Source: a virus. From it: a stretch of 21,003 bases of DNA. Where the stretch lies: positions 1 to 21,003 of IMG/VR virus record IMGVR_UViG_3300014502_000037; one strand, 5' to 3'. A model generated the notes under the pieces. That model made no database searches. It was given only the letters and a program-made list of their open reading frames with translations, and was not told the origin of the DNA. Made by a program: the position numbers and the translations under genes. Below, in pieces: positions 19,870 to 21,003 of this stretch (position 1 is its first letter; every line of letters begins with the position of its first letter).

Positions 19870-21003
19870 GCGATGTCTCCAATATTAAGTTCTTGTGCAT
19901 ATTCGTATCCATCCCAATTATCAACTCCGGCGCTCTCAAGACATGATAGCCATTCATCACGCCGCAGAAGCCGCGTGTATTCATCAAGTGGAATTGTTAC
20001 CATTTTTTGAGGTTCCGCTGCTTCAAACTGCTTGCTTGGCGGGACATACGATTTCGCCGCAGCATGAACCGTGACCACACCCGTCGATTGAACTTCTTCG
20101 GCGACTTGAACCTGATGCGCATCAATAACAGTTGTAGTGGGCTTATCGTCAGCTTTCACCTTAGCTTCGGCCTTGGCTTCTTCTTCCAGGCAAATCCGTT
20201 CTCGATCTGCATCCAGCTTGGCGGCTTCGTCTTTCTCATGCGCTTCAATCCGTGATTCTACCAATAATTTCAAGTCGTCGAATGGCTTGTATGCGATGGT
20301 TTGAATATCGTTGAACAAAAACCGGTGTGACGGATGGCAGTTGATCAGTTGCAGGTTCAGGCGCAAATCCTTGGCGATGCGATTCGCTTCCAGTTTGCTA
20401 TCAACTAGCATCTGATTAACCGATTCCTGCATTGATGACAGAGTTTTTTTGCCTTTGATTGCATTGTAGAAAGCGGCTGCTGGACAATGCAGGATCACGC
20501 CTTTAATCTCGGATTGCAGCGAAGATAGGTGCTTCATGTACTCGCTATCGGCTTTCAGCCTTATCTCAACCTTCCGATTTTCCTTCTCGGACTTCACCAG
20601 CTTTTCAAACTGCAATCGGTTAGTTCTCGCCATGTCGGCCAGAAACGCCACGGTGCGCCGCATTTCATCAACGCTGGCTGTCTGTGCAAGTGCATTACTT
20701 TCGGCCTGTTTCAGCGCGTCCTCGGCATCTTTCAACACCTTGCAGGCTTGCTCCAGATTCACAAAATCTTGATCGGTTTCGGGCTTGGCGTTCGTTTCGG
20801 TAATGAAGCCTTTCAACCGTTCGCCGAACTTTTCCAGATTCGATTGAATACTGATCGAGCCGCCGACATGGATTGACAGCGACGGCAGGGACATAACCGG
20901 CTCGGCTTTAGCTTGGATTACTTCCGGTTCTGGCTTGAACTCTTCTAGGTCGGATTCAAACTGAGACCACCCATCAACAATCTGGCTACGCAAGAAACCA
21001 TCG
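19866..21003 (-). CDS. Coiled-coil phage early protein (5' end outside window)
   Basis: The frame is open to the right edge, so the gene begins outside the window; a TTG at 20993 in this frame is probably internal. About 378 residues are visible. Residues ~50-130 hold a SIHVGGSISIQSNLEKFGERL opening, then long charged helices (KDAEDALKQAESNALAQ and VEIRLKADSEYMKHL). A helical middle with HPSHRFLFND and a Lys/Ala/Glu-rich hinge follow. The C-terminus carries VTIPLDEYTRLLRRDEWLSCLE. Proteins of this design (resembling the DUF1351 type) are common in phage early operons, often near recombination nucleases. Here it directly precedes an exonuclease, which supports a role in DNA metabolism. No catalytic motif is visible. 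Confidence 0.75.
   Translation of the reverse strand, partial: DGFLRSQIVDGWSQFESDLEEFKPEPEVIQAKAEPVMSLPSLSIHVGGSISIQSNLEKFGERLKGFITETNAKPETDQDFVNLEQACKVLKDAEDALKQAESNALAQTASVDEMRRTVAFLADMARTNRLQFEKLVKSEKENRKVEIRLKADSEYMKHLSSLQSEIKGVILHCPAAAFYNAIKGKKTLSSMQESVNQMLVDSKLEANRIAKDLRLNLQLINCHPSHRFLFNDIQTIAYKPFDDLKLLVESRIEAHEKDEAAKLDADRERICLEEEAKAEAKVKADDKPTTTVIDAHQVQVAEEVQSTGVVTVHAAAKSYVPPSKQFEAAEPQKMVTIPLDEYTRLLRRDEWLSCLESAGVDNWDGYEYAQELNIGDIA

Noticed and set aside
1-21003. Search for CRISPR arrays, tRNAs, insertion sequences, attachment sites or defence genes
   Set aside because: I saw no repeat-spacer pattern, cloverleaf, transposase or terminal inverted repeats, and no defence-type domain.

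Overview
The window looks like part of the late region of a tailed phage or prophage with P22-type (podovirus) virion genes, joined to the edge of a convergent early operon. No bacterial housekeeping gene, tRNA, integrase or attachment site is visible, so the sequence alone does not say whether this is a free phage, a prophage or a metagenomic contig. The nearest well-known relatives of the gene order are P22-like phages of Gammaproteobacteria. Base composition is close to balanced, and genes are packed tightly with ATGA, TAATG or short overlaps.

Positions 1-12505, plus strand: head, neck and DNA-ejection genes. In order they are portal (its start lies outside the window), scaffold, coat, two small unrecognised beta-rich proteins, gp4-type tail accessory factor, a 69-residue protein, gp10-type tail accessory factor, a short fibre-like protein where P22 has its needle, a cupin-like protein, and three genes in the position and style of the P22 ejection proteins gp7, gp20 and gp16. 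Scaffold and coat build the procapsid, portal and the gp4/gp10-like factors form the vertex and close the filled head, and the ejection proteins leave with the DNA. No terminase is seen; it presumably lies upstream.

Positions 12506-15940, plus strand: host-contact genes. A 168-base intergenic stretch carries a strong extended -10 promoter, followed by a tail fibre with repeated His-x-His motifs, a small Cys-containing protein, a small unknown, and a tail-spike-like protein with a clear SGNH (GDSL) esterase domain. The spike is followed in frame, after its stop, by 23 open codons that look like the lost end of an older fibre.

Positions 16024-18644, plus strand: lysis genes and small unknown genes. 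These comprise a small membrane protein, a 3-TM holin of the gene-transfer-agent type, a coiled-coil membrane protein, a conserved phage membrane protein, a GH24 lysozyme, a protein made of two tandem copies of one domain, a 29-residue membrane peptide, and one more unknown. No Rz/Rz1 spanin pair was recognised.

Positions 18753-21003, minus strand: a tight operon read leftward. It holds a coiled-coil protein entering from the right edge, a DEDDh (DnaQ-like) exonuclease, a small Cys4 putative zinc-ribbon protein, and two small unknowns. It converges on the lysis block with about 110 bases between them.

The most interesting items are the in-frame scar after the SGNH spike, the tandem-duplicated 121-residue protein, an identical 13-base ribosome-binding-site hairpin in front of scaffold and tail fibre, a four-arm alternating hairpin at the end of the coat gene, and the non-P22 proteins occupying the needle/gp14 slots. 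No defence system, CRISPR array or mobile element was found.
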